Positions 7,791 through 15,779 of a stretch of DNA of 39,703 nucleotides are shown in pieces (positions within the stretch are counted from its first letter, which is position 1; each line of letters opens with the position of its first letter). The stretch lies in the NCBI GenBank assembly GCA_947601845.1, contig CANQGH010000012.1:1-39703 (forward strand), given 5' to 3'. The notes under the pieces were generated by a model. The model searched no databases and was not told where the DNA came from. It was given only the letters and a program-made list of their open reading frames with translations. The stretch comes from an uncultured Bacilli bacterium. Lineage in GTDB: Bacteria; Bacillota_I; Bacilli_A; RF39; UBA660. Position numbers and translations under genes: made by a program.

Positions 7791-8405
7791 ATGTACGATG
7801 CTATAAACTTAGGGTATTCGGTTAATGATTTAGAGCCATATATTGATGGAGAAACAATGATGGTTCACTATGGTCAGCTTTATATGAATTATTTAAATAA
7901 TCTAAATAAATTATTACAAAAATATGATTTTAATTTTGAAATAGATAAAGAGATGATTGCTACTAATATTAATGCTTTTAAAGATGAAGACCGTAGTAAT
8001 ATTTTATATAATCTAGGAGGAGTATTAAATCATGAATTATATTTTCAAAACATGTCACCATCACTAAACAATAAACCAATGGGTTCTCTTAAAGAAGCGA
8101 TTGATAAAAAGTATGGTAATTTTGATAACTTTAAGAAAGAGTTTATCGATCATGCTAAAAATATTAGGGGCTCAGGATATGTTTTTCTAGCCTTAAATCC
8201 TGAAGGAGAATTAGACATTATATCTTTAGCTAATCAAAATAGTCCTTATTTCTTTGGATGGACCCCAATCATGGCCATGGATGTATGGGAACATGCTTAT
8301 TTCTTAAAAGATAAAGCTGATAAAGAAAAGTATTTTAATGATTTCTTTGAAGTAATTAATTTCCCTTATATTAATACGTTATATGAGGATAATAAAAAAG
8401 ATTAA
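7791..8405 (+). CDS. sodA: Superoxide dismutase (Fe/Mn family), divergent
   Basis: 204 aa from ATG 7791, chosen because AGGTGAT (7779-7785) is properly spaced for it; an upstream in-frame GTG lies within that site. The four metal ligands are identifiable: H26 (TMMVHYGQ), H81 (LNHELYF), D163 and H167 (MDVWEHAY). It would dismutate superoxide in the cytosol. Oddities: the usual HH pair before the gateway Tyr (HHDKHHxTYV) is replaced by HYGQLYMNY, keeping Y34-equivalent Y31, and the aromatic NHxLFW/GSGWxWL positions read NHELYF and GSGYVFL. It may therefore differ in metal preference or activity. It lies downstream of the TPR glycosyltransferase without an obvious terminator between, and its 3' end overlaps the convergent CmpB-like gene by 35 bp. 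Confidence 0.9.
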   Translation: MYDAINLGYSVNDLEPYIDGETMMVHYGQLYMNYLNNLNKLLQKYDFNFEIDKEMIATNINAFKDEDRSNILYNLGGVLNHELYFQNMSPSLNNKPMGSLKEAIDKKYGNFDNFKKEFIDHAKNIRGSGYVFLALNPEGELDIISLANQNSPYFFGWTPIMAMDVWEHAYFLKDKADKEKYFNDFFEVINFPYINTLYEDNKKD

Positions 8406-8910
8406 TTAATAATTTAAAAAGATTATCTCCTAGATTTATAAAAGTAATAACTAAGTCAATAATGAATAAAAGTACTAGAATGATTGTAATCCATTTTGGT
8501 ATTTTTTTTATTATTTTATTTAGAAAAGGAATAATAATATATATTAGTAATAAACTACAAATACCCCATAAGATACACATCCTTAAGGAAGTATAGCGAC
8601 CAATATTAAAAGTCTCATAACTATAATCCCAGAATATTCTGCCAAATAGAAATTCAATTAAAAATCCGCCAATATATTCTAATGTTGCTACTAAGATAGC
8701 ACTCATAATAAATAATAAAAAAGGTTGCCATTTTTTAGGTATCTTCCATTTTTCTAAGCTCAATTTAATAGTAATTATTAATAAAACACCTAAACCATAT
8801 ATAGGAGTCCAATATCCATATAAAATACCGCTATCAACATGGACATAGACAAAGTTTTCAATAATATGCCCTAAAATAGAAAAGATAAAAAAGATATTTA
8901 AATAGTACAT
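8371..8910 (-). CDS. CmpB-like integral membrane protein (putative ABC-transporter permease family, PF06541-like)
   Basis: About 179 aa from the ATG at 8910 (reverse strand), preferred because GGTGAAG sits 3 bp ahead of it; an ATG at 8922 is the alternative. Five to six hydrophobic segments are visible (YYLNIFFIFSILGHIIENFVY, GLGVLLIITI, FLLFIMSAILVATLEYIGGFLIEFLFG, ILWGICSLLLIYIIIPFL, ITIILVLLFIIDLVITFI). The motifs GHIIENFVY, YGYWTPIYGLG and YIGGFLIEFLFG..FWDYS are typical of the CmpB family, whose function is unknown. It is one of only two genes on this strand and is convergent with sodA, overlapping it by 35 bp; no terminator separates them. Confidence 0.75.
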   Translation of the reverse strand: MYYLNIFFIFSILGHIIENFVYVHVDSGILYGYWTPIYGLGVLLIITIKLSLEKWKIPKKWQPFLLFIMSAILVATLEYIGGFLIEFLFGRIFWDYSYETFNIGRYTSLRMCILWGICSLLLIYIIIPFLNKIIKKIPKWITIILVLLFIIDLVITFINLGDNLFKLLINLFYYPHITY

Positions 8911-8963
8911 AATCTTCACCATTATTAATATGTAAAGTTTGCTTTTATTTATACAAATAGTAA

Positions 8964-8992
8964 TTGAATTTAAAATATAGTAAATTTATAAT
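8964..8992 (+). promoter_or_regulatory. Sigma-A promoter for the 9022 gene
   Basis: TTGAAT (8964-8969), 17-bp spacer, perfect TATAAT (8987-8992). It lies 30 bp before the ribosome binding site and start of the gene at 9022. Confidence 0.75.
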
Positions 8993-9021
8993 GATAGTAA
9001 TAATATAAAGTGAGGTGCTTA

Positions 9022-9597
9022 ATGAATAGTTTAGAGATAATGGAGAAAGCTACATCTTTTACTATGGGAAAGTATATGAATACTTATTATAATGTTGCAA
9101 CTGAAAAGCATATTAGTTATAGTGAATTAGAAAAAAGAGCTATTGATTTTTCAGGTAAGGCGTTAATGAAAGTATTATATGCTAGTGATGGTATGTGTAA
9201 AGATTATACAAGAGAAGGAAACCTTCGTTATGATATGGCTCAATTAGGTGGTGATGCTATAAAATATGAGTTATTAAAAAATATTGTTAATGTAGCTATT
9301 TATCATAAAATTAATAATACTAAAATAGGTAATATCGATAAAAAAGAGTGGAAAGAAGATATGAGTGATGATGAAATAGCTGTGATGGTTTTTAATAACA
9401 TAGTTGATGATGGAATTGACAAAGGATATAGCATATTGAATAATGAGAAGGTTTTAGAGAGTTGCTGTAGAACTTTTGCCAATTATAGGCGCAAGGGTAA
9501 AAAAGAGGTTCTAGATAATATTGCTAGTAATAATAATTTAGCATTAGAGATTAATCATGAGTTAGATTTATATTATGCTAGATATGGCAATTATTAG
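9022..9597 (+). CDS. Uncharacterised protein, short paralog of the 14067 gene
   Basis: 191 aa from ATG 9022, which has GAGGTG at 9012-9017; an upstream in-frame start at 9010 would lie on that site. No known family recognised; soluble, helical, charged. Its C-terminal half aligns with the C-terminal part of the protein at 14067: YELLKNIVNVAIYHKINNTK matches GELLKSFVINRYRDINNGK. Further on, MSDDEIAVMVFNNIVDDGI matches MNEEDMSSVLFTNLVNGDI, and the pairs YSILNN/YELLNY and CCRTFAN/ACKSFAK follow. It lacks the N-terminal ~230 residues of the larger protein. It is monocistronic with its own promoter at 8964. Confidence 0.7.
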   Translation: MNSLEIMEKATSFTMGKYMNTYYNVATEKHISYSELEKRAIDFSGKALMKVLYASDGMCKDYTREGNLRYDMAQLGGDAIKYELLKNIVNVAIYHKINNTKIGNIDKKEWKEDMSDDEIAVMVFNNIVDDGIDKGYSILNNEKVLESCCRTFANYRRKGKKEVLDNIASNNNLALEINHELDLYYARYGNY

Positions 9598-9673
9598 AAA
9601 ATGTGTATTGCCGATATGTTAAAATTTGTTTCTCATTTTTTATAATTAATCTATAAAAAATGAAGAGTAATAA

Positions 9674-9702
9674 TTGCTTTTTTGGACAAAAAGTGATACT
9701 AT
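9674..9702 (+). promoter_or_regulatory. Promoter for the lipoprotein gene
   Basis: TTGCTT (9674-9679), 17-bp spacer, extended -10 TGaTACTAT (9694-9702). The start codon is 24 bp further on. Confidence 0.65.
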
Positions 9703-9725
9703 ATTCAATAGTAAGGAGTGAGATA

Positions 9726-10508
9726 ATGAAGTTAAAAAAGATTGGCATAATGTTATGCGTTGTCCTATTGTTAGTTGTAGGATGTGGTAAGAAAGAATTG
9801 ACACCACAAGAAGTTTTTGATGAAGCTATTAAGAAGATGGAGACACTTGAAAATGCATCTTTTAAAATGAATGTTGAAGTAGCTGCTGTTAGTGAAGGTG
9901 AATCGCAAAGTATTTCCGTAGCTATTGATGGTAAGATCGATGACAAAAATAAAATGACAGATATGACTCTTGACCTTGATTTAGGAGGAATATCTATTGC
10001 TACTCAAGTTTATACTGAAGAAGTAGATGGTAATACTATTACTTATACTAAAGATGTAATGGGGGATGGATATACTAAAACTACTGAACCAACAGATTCA
10101 TCTTTAGATGTTGATTTTAACGAAGTAGCAGACTTTTTCAATGGCAAAAGAGAAATAACAAAAGTTAAATCTGATATTGATAAATTAGATAAATATGAAG
10201 TTAAAATAACTAAAGATGATTTTCAAGAAATATTTGGGTCAGTAAGTGAAATCCTTGATGAGGATATGTCTGGTATAGAAATAAAGAATGATTTAGTTGC
10301 AGATATATATATTAATGAAGAAGGATACATGACTAAAGTAGTTATAGATATGAAAGATGTCATTGGGGAAATTGAAGGTGTAGAATATACTAAGTTATCA
10401 TTAACTATTGAATTAACTGACATTAATAAAACTACTGTAACTATTCCAGATGATGTACGTAATAATGCTGTTGAAGAAGTTGCTGAAGATTACGATTATA
10501 CCGAATAA
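9726..10508 (+). CDS. Lipoprotein, LppX/DUF6612-like fold
   Basis: 260 aa from ATG 9726, which has AAGGAGTGAG just upstream. An N-terminal lysine cluster and hydrophobic core end in a lipobox LVVGC, so the mature protein would be anchored to the outside of the membrane at that Cys. The mature part starts with ELTPQEVFDEAIKKMETLENASFKMNVE and continues as alternating beta strands that track a half-barrel (LolA/LppX-type) fold, matching small lipoproteins of the DUF6612 kind seen in Bacillota. The ligand is unknown. It is acidic, ending in EEVAEDYDYTE. Single gene with its own promoter and a terminator at 10541. Confidence 0.8.
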   Translation: MKLKKIGIMLCVVLLLVVGCGKKELTPQEVFDEAIKKMETLENASFKMNVEVAAVSEGESQSISVAIDGKIDDKNKMTDMTLDLDLGGISIATQVYTEEVDGNTITYTKDVMGDGYTKTTEPTDSSLDVDFNEVADFFNGKREITKVKSDIDKLDKYEVKITKDDFQEIFGSVSEILDEDMSGIEIKNDLVADIYINEEGYMTKVVIDMKDVIGEIEGVEYTKLSLTIELTDINKTTVTIPDDVRNNAVEEVAEDYDYTE

Positions 10509-10540
10509 TACATCATTTTGAACATATTATAAAGATTAAT

Positions 10541-10567
10541 ACCTAACTAAAATTAGGTTTTTTCTTT
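10541..10567 (+). terminator. Terminator after the lipoprotein gene
   Basis: Short CCTAA/TTAGG stem followed by a run of T (TTTTTTC). Confidence 0.65.
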
Positions 10568-10598
10568 TGTAGAAAAGAATAAAAAGGATTAAAAAAAG

Positions 10599-10627
10599 TT
10601 GAAAAGTATCAAAATGTATGATATATT
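10599..10627 (+). promoter_or_regulatory. Promoter of the ileS T-box transcript
   Basis: TTGAAA (10599-10604), 17-bp spacer, TATATT (10622-10627). Transcription would start a few bases before T-box Stem I. Confidence 0.65.
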
Positions 10628-10634
10628 AATTGTC

Positions 10635-10850
10635 GTTAAAGCAAGTGCGAAAGACGTAATTAAGGATATCTTAAAAGAGAGTCTAGATAGGTGAGAGTAG
10701 ATAAGTAATACTTAATTAAGATCACTTTCAAGTTGCGATTTATGGATAAGATAAATACGGTTACGCGTTATAGTAACAAGATAGAATATTCTATGAATTA
10801 AGGTGGTACCACGATTAATATCGTCCTTATTGTATTCTATCTTTTTTATT
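10635..10850 (+). ncRNA. T-box riboswitch leader (isoleucine specifier AUC)
   Basis: The T-box core AAGGTGGTACCACG lies at 10800-10813. Stem I can be folded from GCAA (10641) with TTGC, GAAAG with CTTTC, and GTAATTAAG with CTTAATTA. The 3' side of the internal loop left between these helices reads AGATCA, placing specifier codon ATC at 10721-10723, followed by a purine as expected. This matches tRNA-Ile and the downstream ileS. The terminator pairs AAGATAGAATA (10778-10788) with TATTCTATCTT (10833-10843) before a T-run. Uncharged tRNA-Ile would favour the antiterminator around the GGTACC bulge and switch ileS on. Confidence 0.93.
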
Positions 10851-10866
10851 TTAAAGGAGGATATTT

Positions 10867-13800
10867 ATGAAATTTAGAGAATTATCAAAAGAAAATGTTC
10901 ATACTTATGAAAGTAATATTAGTGAGTCTTGGAAAAAAATGCATATACTTGATAAGTGTATTAATCAAGGTAGCGATTATTTTGTCTTTTATGATGGGCC
11001 AGCTACTGCTAATGGAATGCCAGGTGTGCATCATATTTTAGCAAAACTATTAAAAGATGTTTTCTGTAAATATAAGACAATGAAAGGTTATAAAGTATTA
11101 CGTAAAGTAGGTTGGGATACTCATGGCCTACCAGTTGAAGTTCAAGTTGAAAAAGAATTAGGATTTTCTGGTAAATTAGATATTGAGAAGTATGGTATTA
11201 AGGAATTTAATGAAAAATGCCGTGAATCAGTATGGAAAAACGAAGAGGCTTTTAGAAGGTTTACTGAAGAAATTGGTCAATTTATTGATTTGGAACATCC
11301 ATATGTTACTTATGATAATAATTATATTGAAACAGAGTGGTGGATTTTAAAGAAGTTCTTTGATGCTGGACTAATTTATGATGGATTAAAAATTTTACCA
11401 TATTGTCCAAGATGTGGTACAGGTTTAGCTAGTCATGAAGTAGCTCAAGGTTATAAAGAAATAAGTGTAAATACGGTTACGGTTCCTTTTAAAATGAAAG
11501 ATGAAGATAATACTTATTTGTTGGTATGGACAACAACTCCATGGACTCTTTTATCTAACGTAGCGGCTTGTGTCAACCCAAATGAAAAATATGTAAAGTG
11601 TTTGTCAAAAGGACATAACTTTATTGTAGCAGAGAAGTTATCACATAAAATATTAGGTGATGAATTTGAAGTAGTAGAAGAATACTTGGGAAAAGATTTG
11701 GAATATAGAGAATATGAGCAATTATTACCTATCTTAAAAGTAAATAAAAAAGCTTTCTATATTACTTGTGCTGATTATGTAACGATGGAAGATGGTACTG
11801 GTATCGTTCATATTGCTCCTGCGTTTGGACAAGACGATTATGAAGTAGGTGTCAAGTACGATTTACCAATGTTAAATCCTGTCGATGAACAAGGATGTTA
11901 TACTGAAGGTCCTTGGAAAGGAAGATTAGTAGTTGATCCAGATCTTGAAATAGAAATTATTAAATATTTAGCTAGTGAAGATAAATTATTTAAAAAGCAA
12001 AAAATGGAACATAATTATCCACATTGTTGGAGATGTAAAACGCCGCTTGTTTATTATTCAAAACCAAGTCTTTATATTAAAACAACTGCCTTCAAAGATA
12101 AAATTATTGCGGAGAATAAAAAAGTTCATTGGTATCCAGAATATGTTGGTGAAAAAAGATTTGGTAATTGGCTAGAGAATATGAACGATTGGGCTATATC
12201 TAGAAACAGATATTGGGGTACACCAATACCTTTATGGAGATGTTCTTGTGGCTATGATGAAATGATTGGCTCTAGAAAAGAGTTAGTGGAAAAAGCTATT
12301 GAAAATATTGATGAAAGTATAGAATTACATCGCCCTTATGTTGATGATATTCATATTAAATGCCCAAAATGTGGTCAAAAAATGGAAAGAGTAAAAGAGG
12401 TAATGGATTGTTGGTTTGATTCTGGTTCTATGCCTTTTGCACAATATCATTATCCATTTGAAAATGAAGACTTATTTGAAAAACAATTCCCAGCTGATTT
12501 TATTTCGGAAGGAATAGATCAAACTAGAGGGTGGTTCTATTCATTACTAGTAATATCCACTTTTGTCAAAGGATGTTCCCCATATAAAAATGTGTTAGTA
12601 AATGATTTAATTCTAGACAAGTATGGTCAAAAAATGCATAAAAGTAAGGGAAATGCTGTAGAACCATTTGGTATTATTGAAAAATATGGAGCTGATGCAA
12701 CAAGGTTCTATATGTTAAATGCATCTCCTGTATGGACACCATTAAAATTCGATGAAGATGGTATTAAAGATATTAGTTCTAAATTCTTTAGTACTTTAAA
12801 AAATACTTATACTTTCTTCCAACTATATGCTAATACAGATAACTTAGATCCAAGAGAATTCCATGTTGATTATAACGATTTAGAAGAAATTGATAAGTGG
12901 TTATTATCAAAATACAATAAATTAGTGGAATATGTAACTTTATCAATGGAAGAGTATGATTTAAATAAAGTATGTAAGGCACTTAATGAGTTTGTAAATG
13001 AGGACTTATCTAACTGGTACATAAGACGTAATCGTAGAAGATTTTGGGCTAGTGAGTTAGATAATAGTAAAAAGGCGGTATATCAAACGACATACGAAGT
13101 ATTAATTGGGGTTTGTAAATTAACAGCGCCTATCGCTCCATTTACTGTTGAAGAAATATATACTAATTTGACAGGAGAAGAAAGTGTTCATTTAGCTAGT
13201 TATCCAGAATGCGATAAGTCTAAGTTTAATGAAAAAATTGAACAAAGAATGGATTTAGTAAGAGATTTAATATCATTAGGAAGAAATGCTAGAGAAGATG
13301 TTAAAATTAAAGTAAGACAACCTATTAGTGAAGTAATACTTGATGGTAAATGTGAAAGTATTATTAAAGATTTAACCGATTTAATTAAAGAAGAATTAAA
13401 TGTTAAAGAAGTAGTATTTGAAAATGACTTAAGTAAATATATGAACTTTAATGTAAAACCTAATTTTAAGGAAGTTGGTAAGGTTTTAGGACCAAAAATG
13501 AAGGCTTTCCAAGAAAGGTTATCTAATATTTCTCTAGAAGAAGTTAATAAATTAAAGAATGAAGAAAGTATTACTATAAAATTAGATGATGAAGACTTTA
13601 CAGTAGAACCAAATATGGTTGATATAAGAGTTGAATCTAAAGAAGGATTTAATGCTTCAAGTGAAGGAAATAATTTCATTGTCTTAAATACAACATTAAC
13701 TAAGGATTTGATTAATGAAGGTATTGCTAGGGAATTAGTAAGTAAAGTGCAAAACTTAAGAAAATCATATGATTTTGATATTTTAGATCGTATTGATATT

Positions 13801-13959
13801 CTTTATGAAGAAAATAGTGAATTTGAAGATGCCATCAAAGATTATATTGACTTTATTAAAAAAGAAACTTTATGTGATGATTTAGTAAAAGTAAATAACC
13901 TAAATGAAGTAACTAATTTAAATGGCTTAGATGTTAAATTTGATGTTAAGAAAAAATAA
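10867..13959 (+). CDS. ileS: Isoleucyl-tRNA synthetase, type 2 (eukaryote-like), GXHH variant
   Basis: 1030 aa, the length of type 2 IleRS; bacterial type 1 is about 920. It charges tRNA-Ile with isoleucine and edits valine. The class I signature lies at residues 53-56 and reads GVHH (MPGVHHILAK) instead of HxGH. The second motif is KMHKS at 589-593 (KMHKSKGNAVEPFG). The CP1 editing domain spans about 190-420 (VWTTTPWTLLSN, GTGIVHIAPAFGQDDYEVG), and WFDSGSMPFAQ and EGIDQTRGWFYSL mark the catalytic core. Cys pairs (CPRCG, CPKCG) could bind zinc. Type 2 enzymes are less sensitive to mupirocin, and the swapped GXHH signature has been described in Bacilli type 2 IleRS as giving very high resistance. 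Excellent AAAGGAGG site; controlled by the T-box upstream. Confidence 0.97.
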   Translation: MKFRELSKENVHTYESNISESWKKMHILDKCINQGSDYFVFYDGPATANGMPGVHHILAKLLKDVFCKYKTMKGYKVLRKVGWDTHGLPVEVQVEKELGFSGKLDIEKYGIKEFNEKCRESVWKNEEAFRRFTEEIGQFIDLEHPYVTYDNNYIETEWWILKKFFDAGLIYDGLKILPYCPRCGTGLASHEVAQGYKEISVNTVTVPFKMKDEDNTYLLVWTTTPWTLLSNVAACVNPNEKYVKCLSKGHNFIVAEKLSHKILGDEFEVVEEYLGKDLEYREYEQLLPILKVNKKAFYITCADYVTMEDGTGIVHIAPAFGQDDYEVGVKYDLPMLNPVDEQGCYTEGPWKGRLVVDPDLEIEIIKYLASEDKLFKKQKMEHNYPHCWRCKTPLVYYSKPSLYIKTTAFKDKIIAENKKVHWYPEYVGEKRFGNWLENMNDWAISRNRYWGTPIPLWRCSCGYDEMIGSRKELVEKAIENIDESIELHRPYVDDIHIKCPKCGQKMERVKEVMDCWFDSGSMPFAQYHYPFENEDLFEKQFPADFISEGIDQTRGWFYSLLVISTFVKGCSPYKNVLVNDLILDKYGQKMHKSKGNAVEPFGIIEKYGADATRFYMLNASPVWTPLKFDEDGIKDISSKFFSTLKNTYTFFQLYANTDNLDPREFHVDYNDLEEIDKWLLSKYNKLVEYVTLSMEEYDLNKVCKALNEFVNEDLSNWYIRRNRRRFWASELDNSKKAVYQTTYEVLIGVCKLTAPIAPFTVEEIYTNLTGEESVHLASYPECDKSKFNEKIEQRMDLVRDLISLGRNAREDVKIKVRQPISEVILDGKCESIIKDLTDLIKEELNVKEVVFENDLSKYMNFNVKPNFKEVGKVLGPKMKAFQERLSNISLEEVNKLKNEESITIKLDDEDFTVEPNMVDIRVESKEGFNASSEGNNFIVLNTTLTKDLINEGIARELVSKVQNLRKSYDFDILDRIDILYEENSEFEDAIKDYIDFIKKETLCDDLVKVNNLNEVTNLNGLDVKFDVKKK

Positions 13960-13964
13960 TATAA

Positions 13965-14000
13965 ATGCAAGGTAGGGATAAACTACCCTGCATTTTTTTA
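13965..14000 (+). terminator. ileS terminator
   Basis: Hairpin TGCAAGGTAG/CTACCCTGCA (one mismatch) with a GGATAAA loop and a T7 run. Confidence 0.85.
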
Positions 14001-14012
14001 ATATGTATTTAC

Positions 14013-14041
14013 TTGTAAATAATAATTTGATTTTATATAAT
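14013..14041 (+). promoter_or_regulatory. Promoter for the 14067 gene
   Basis: TTGTAA (14013-14018), 17-bp spacer, perfect TATAAT (14036-14041). A second TATAAT at 14047 abuts the ribosome binding site and is less likely to be used. Confidence 0.6.
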
Positions 14042-14066
14042 AGTAGTATAATAAGGTGTGATTTTA

Positions 14067-15248
14067 ATGAAAGATGATGATATTTTATATGTATTACCAT
14101 CAATAGCTATGTCCTTAGTTACCACGGCTACTAAAATGGTTAATACCCCTTTGATAGAATCACGTGATACTATAATTAAAAGTTACCATGAAGGATTAAT
14201 TCATATAACGAGTGAGGATACTTGTGATGCTATAATGCAATCACAAGAGATGTATGCTTCAAGTAGATTTGCATCGTATGGGATTCATAAAAGATGTTTT
14301 TTCTTTGCAGGTATTCCTGACTTTGTTAATGTATGTCTAAACTGTCATCCTGAGCAAAAACTAACAGCAATCAGATTGAAACTACCTTATGAAAAACTAG
14401 CAGAGTTTGATTATAGAAGTGCTAATGATGGAGCTATATCATATAAAGGTAATTTAGATTTGCGTGATGCAGTAGTAGAAAAGGTTTACTTAGGCTTAAA
14501 AGAAAAAGAGGGAGAATTATATTACGATGAAATATCGGCTCAAGAATATGCTAATTATCAGTTGAATTTGTCGCCTAGTAAAACGAAAGTTGTTTCTAAT
14601 AAATTAGCTTTTAAAGTTAGAGGCTTCATGGCAGGTTTAAGGAAAGACTTGGAACTAGTTATGAACTCTTTAAAAGATGAGAGTAGTGGCTTTAGATTAT
14701 TAAAACGTGATTATGCGAGTGAAAATGCTGATTTATTTGAAAAAACGGAGGAGATACCTGTTGCAGAAATATTATCTGCTAGAAAAAGCGCGACTGTTTT
14801 AGATACAATGAGAAGTTATATAGTAACAGATAATAATCAAATAAATGAAATGAGTAGTGCTATTAAATTGTTTTCGGCTTTAAATAATCCTAACGAGCAG
14901 GTAAGTAAAGAAGATGTTAAAGGAGAATTGTTAAAAAGCTTTGTTATTAATAGATACCGAGATATAAATAATGGTAAAAGGTTTGAATTTGCAACTGATA
15001 GTAATATTACTCCAGAAATGAATGAAGAAGATATGTCTAGTGTCCTTTTTACTAATTTGGTTAATGGTGATATATCTAAATGTTATGAATTGTTAAATTA
15101 TCCTACGGTTTTATTTGCAGCTTGTAAATCATTTGCCAAAAGTCAAACCGCATATGGATATCAAGAAGATGTAAGAGTATCGCACTTAACAAGTCAAATT
15201 GATGAATATAATAAGAATAATTTAAAACCCACTCAGGTGGAATATTAA
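14067..15248 (+). CDS. Uncharacterised two-part protein; N-terminus weakly ADP-ribosyltransferase-like
   Basis: 393 aa from ATG 14067 (AAGGTG at 14053-14058). The C-terminal ~130 residues are homologous to the protein at 9022 (GELLKSFVINRYRDINN, FTNLVNGDISKCYELLN, AACKSFAK). The N-terminal part has a strand ending LIHITSEDTCDAIMQS, then ASYGIHKRCFFFAGIPDF, then LTAIRLKLPYEKL and LYYDEISAQEYANY. This order (His-x-Thr strand, helix, aromatic strand with G-x-P) resembles the H-Y-E layout of ADP-ribosyltransferase-like folds such as KptA or DarT. The match is by eye only and not certain. Cytosolic; no signal peptide. It has its own promoter and no obvious operon partner. Confidence 0.55.
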   Translation: MKDDDILYVLPSIAMSLVTTATKMVNTPLIESRDTIIKSYHEGLIHITSEDTCDAIMQSQEMYASSRFASYGIHKRCFFFAGIPDFVNVCLNCHPEQKLTAIRLKLPYEKLAEFDYRSANDGAISYKGNLDLRDAVVEKVYLGLKEKEGELYYDEISAQEYANYQLNLSPSKTKVVSNKLAFKVRGFMAGLRKDLELVMNSLKDESSGFRLLKRDYASENADLFEKTEEIPVAEILSARKSATVLDTMRSYIVTDNNQINEMSSAIKLFSALNNPNEQVSKEDVKGELLKSFVINRYRDINNGKRFEFATDSNITPEMNEEDMSSVLFTNLVNGDISKCYELLNYPTVLFAACKSFAKSQTAYGYQEDVRVSHLTSQIDEYNKNNLKPTQVEY

Positions 15249-15395
15249 AGGAAAAAATATTATTGGCTAAAAAGTTTTATAAGTAAAAAGATAATGTCTA
15301 GAATGGTACTTCAAGTGCACCATATGCTGTTTGGATAAGTTAAAGTAAGTAATTATCTTGTTAGATTGTCATATATTAAAATAGAAGAGATAAGT

Positions 15396-15686
15396 ATGAG
15401 AAAAGTATTATTTGATATTGATCCTTATTCTTTTACAGGTAGTGCTTATTTAATTGGGATAATTTTAGCGAACGAACTTTCTTCAGATGAGCAAGGAAGC
15501 GTTGGTAATTGGTTACAATTAGTAGGACTTACCATTCAAACATATGCTTCCCAAGTTACAACTATATCCTCTAATACTAGTAGTGATGATTCTAATAAAG
15601 ATAATAATGATGGTAAAACAATTGATGCTTTGCAAAAGACTATTGATACCATGAAAGATGAAATAGAAAAAATAAAAAAGATTTAA
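15396..15686 (+). CDS. Small hypothetical protein
   Basis: 96 aa from ATG 15396, which has AGAAGAGATAAG upstream; a TTG at 15366 is less likely. The first ~50 residues (FDIDPYSFTGSAYLIGIILANELSSDEQGSVGNWLQLVGLTI) form a compact, partly hydrophobic segment. A low-complexity Ser/Asp/Asn linker (SSNTSSDDSNKDNNDG) and a C-terminal amphipathic helix follow (IDALQKTIDTMKDEIEKIKK), likely a coiled coil. I recall similar small proteins in gut Bacillota, without known function. It ends just before a strong terminator, so it is separate from the phase-variable gene downstream. Confidence 0.6.
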   Translation: MRKVLFDIDPYSFTGSAYLIGIILANELSSDEQGSVGNWLQLVGLTIQTYASQVTTISSNTSSDDSNKDNNDGKTIDALQKTIDTMKDEIEKIKKI

Positions 15687-15688
15687 TT

Positions 15689-15712
15689 ACTAACTAATGT
15701 TAGTATTTTTTT
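15689..15712 (+). terminator. Terminator before the poly-G promoter
   Basis: Perfect ACTAAC/GTTAGT stem, TAAT loop, then ATTTTTTT. Confidence 0.75.
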
Positions 15713-15713
15713 C

Positions 15714-15743
15714 TTGCCAAAACCGATGGGGGGGGGGTATAAT
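15714..15743 (+). promoter_or_regulatory. Promoter with a G10 homopolymer in the spacer (candidate phase-variable promoter)
   Basis: -35 TTGCCA at 15714-15719 and a perfect -10 TATAAT at 15738-15743, separated by 18 bp. The last ten of these are G (15728-15737). Slippage of the tract by one base would move the spacing to 17 or 19 bp and so raise or lower transcription, as known for neisserial porA and opc. It drives the surface protein gene at 15780. Confidence 0.75.
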
Positions 15744-15779
15744 GATATATAGAATAAACTATATACGGAGATGGTAAGG

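Noticed and set aside
9578-9946. Reverse-strand open frame of 122 codons
   Set aside because: Antisense to the lipoprotein start and its promoter; no Shine-Dalgarno; no recognisable domain.
13200-13679. Reverse-strand open frame of 159 codons inside ileS
   Set aside because: Ser/Leu-rich antisense shadow of the IleRS C-terminal region.
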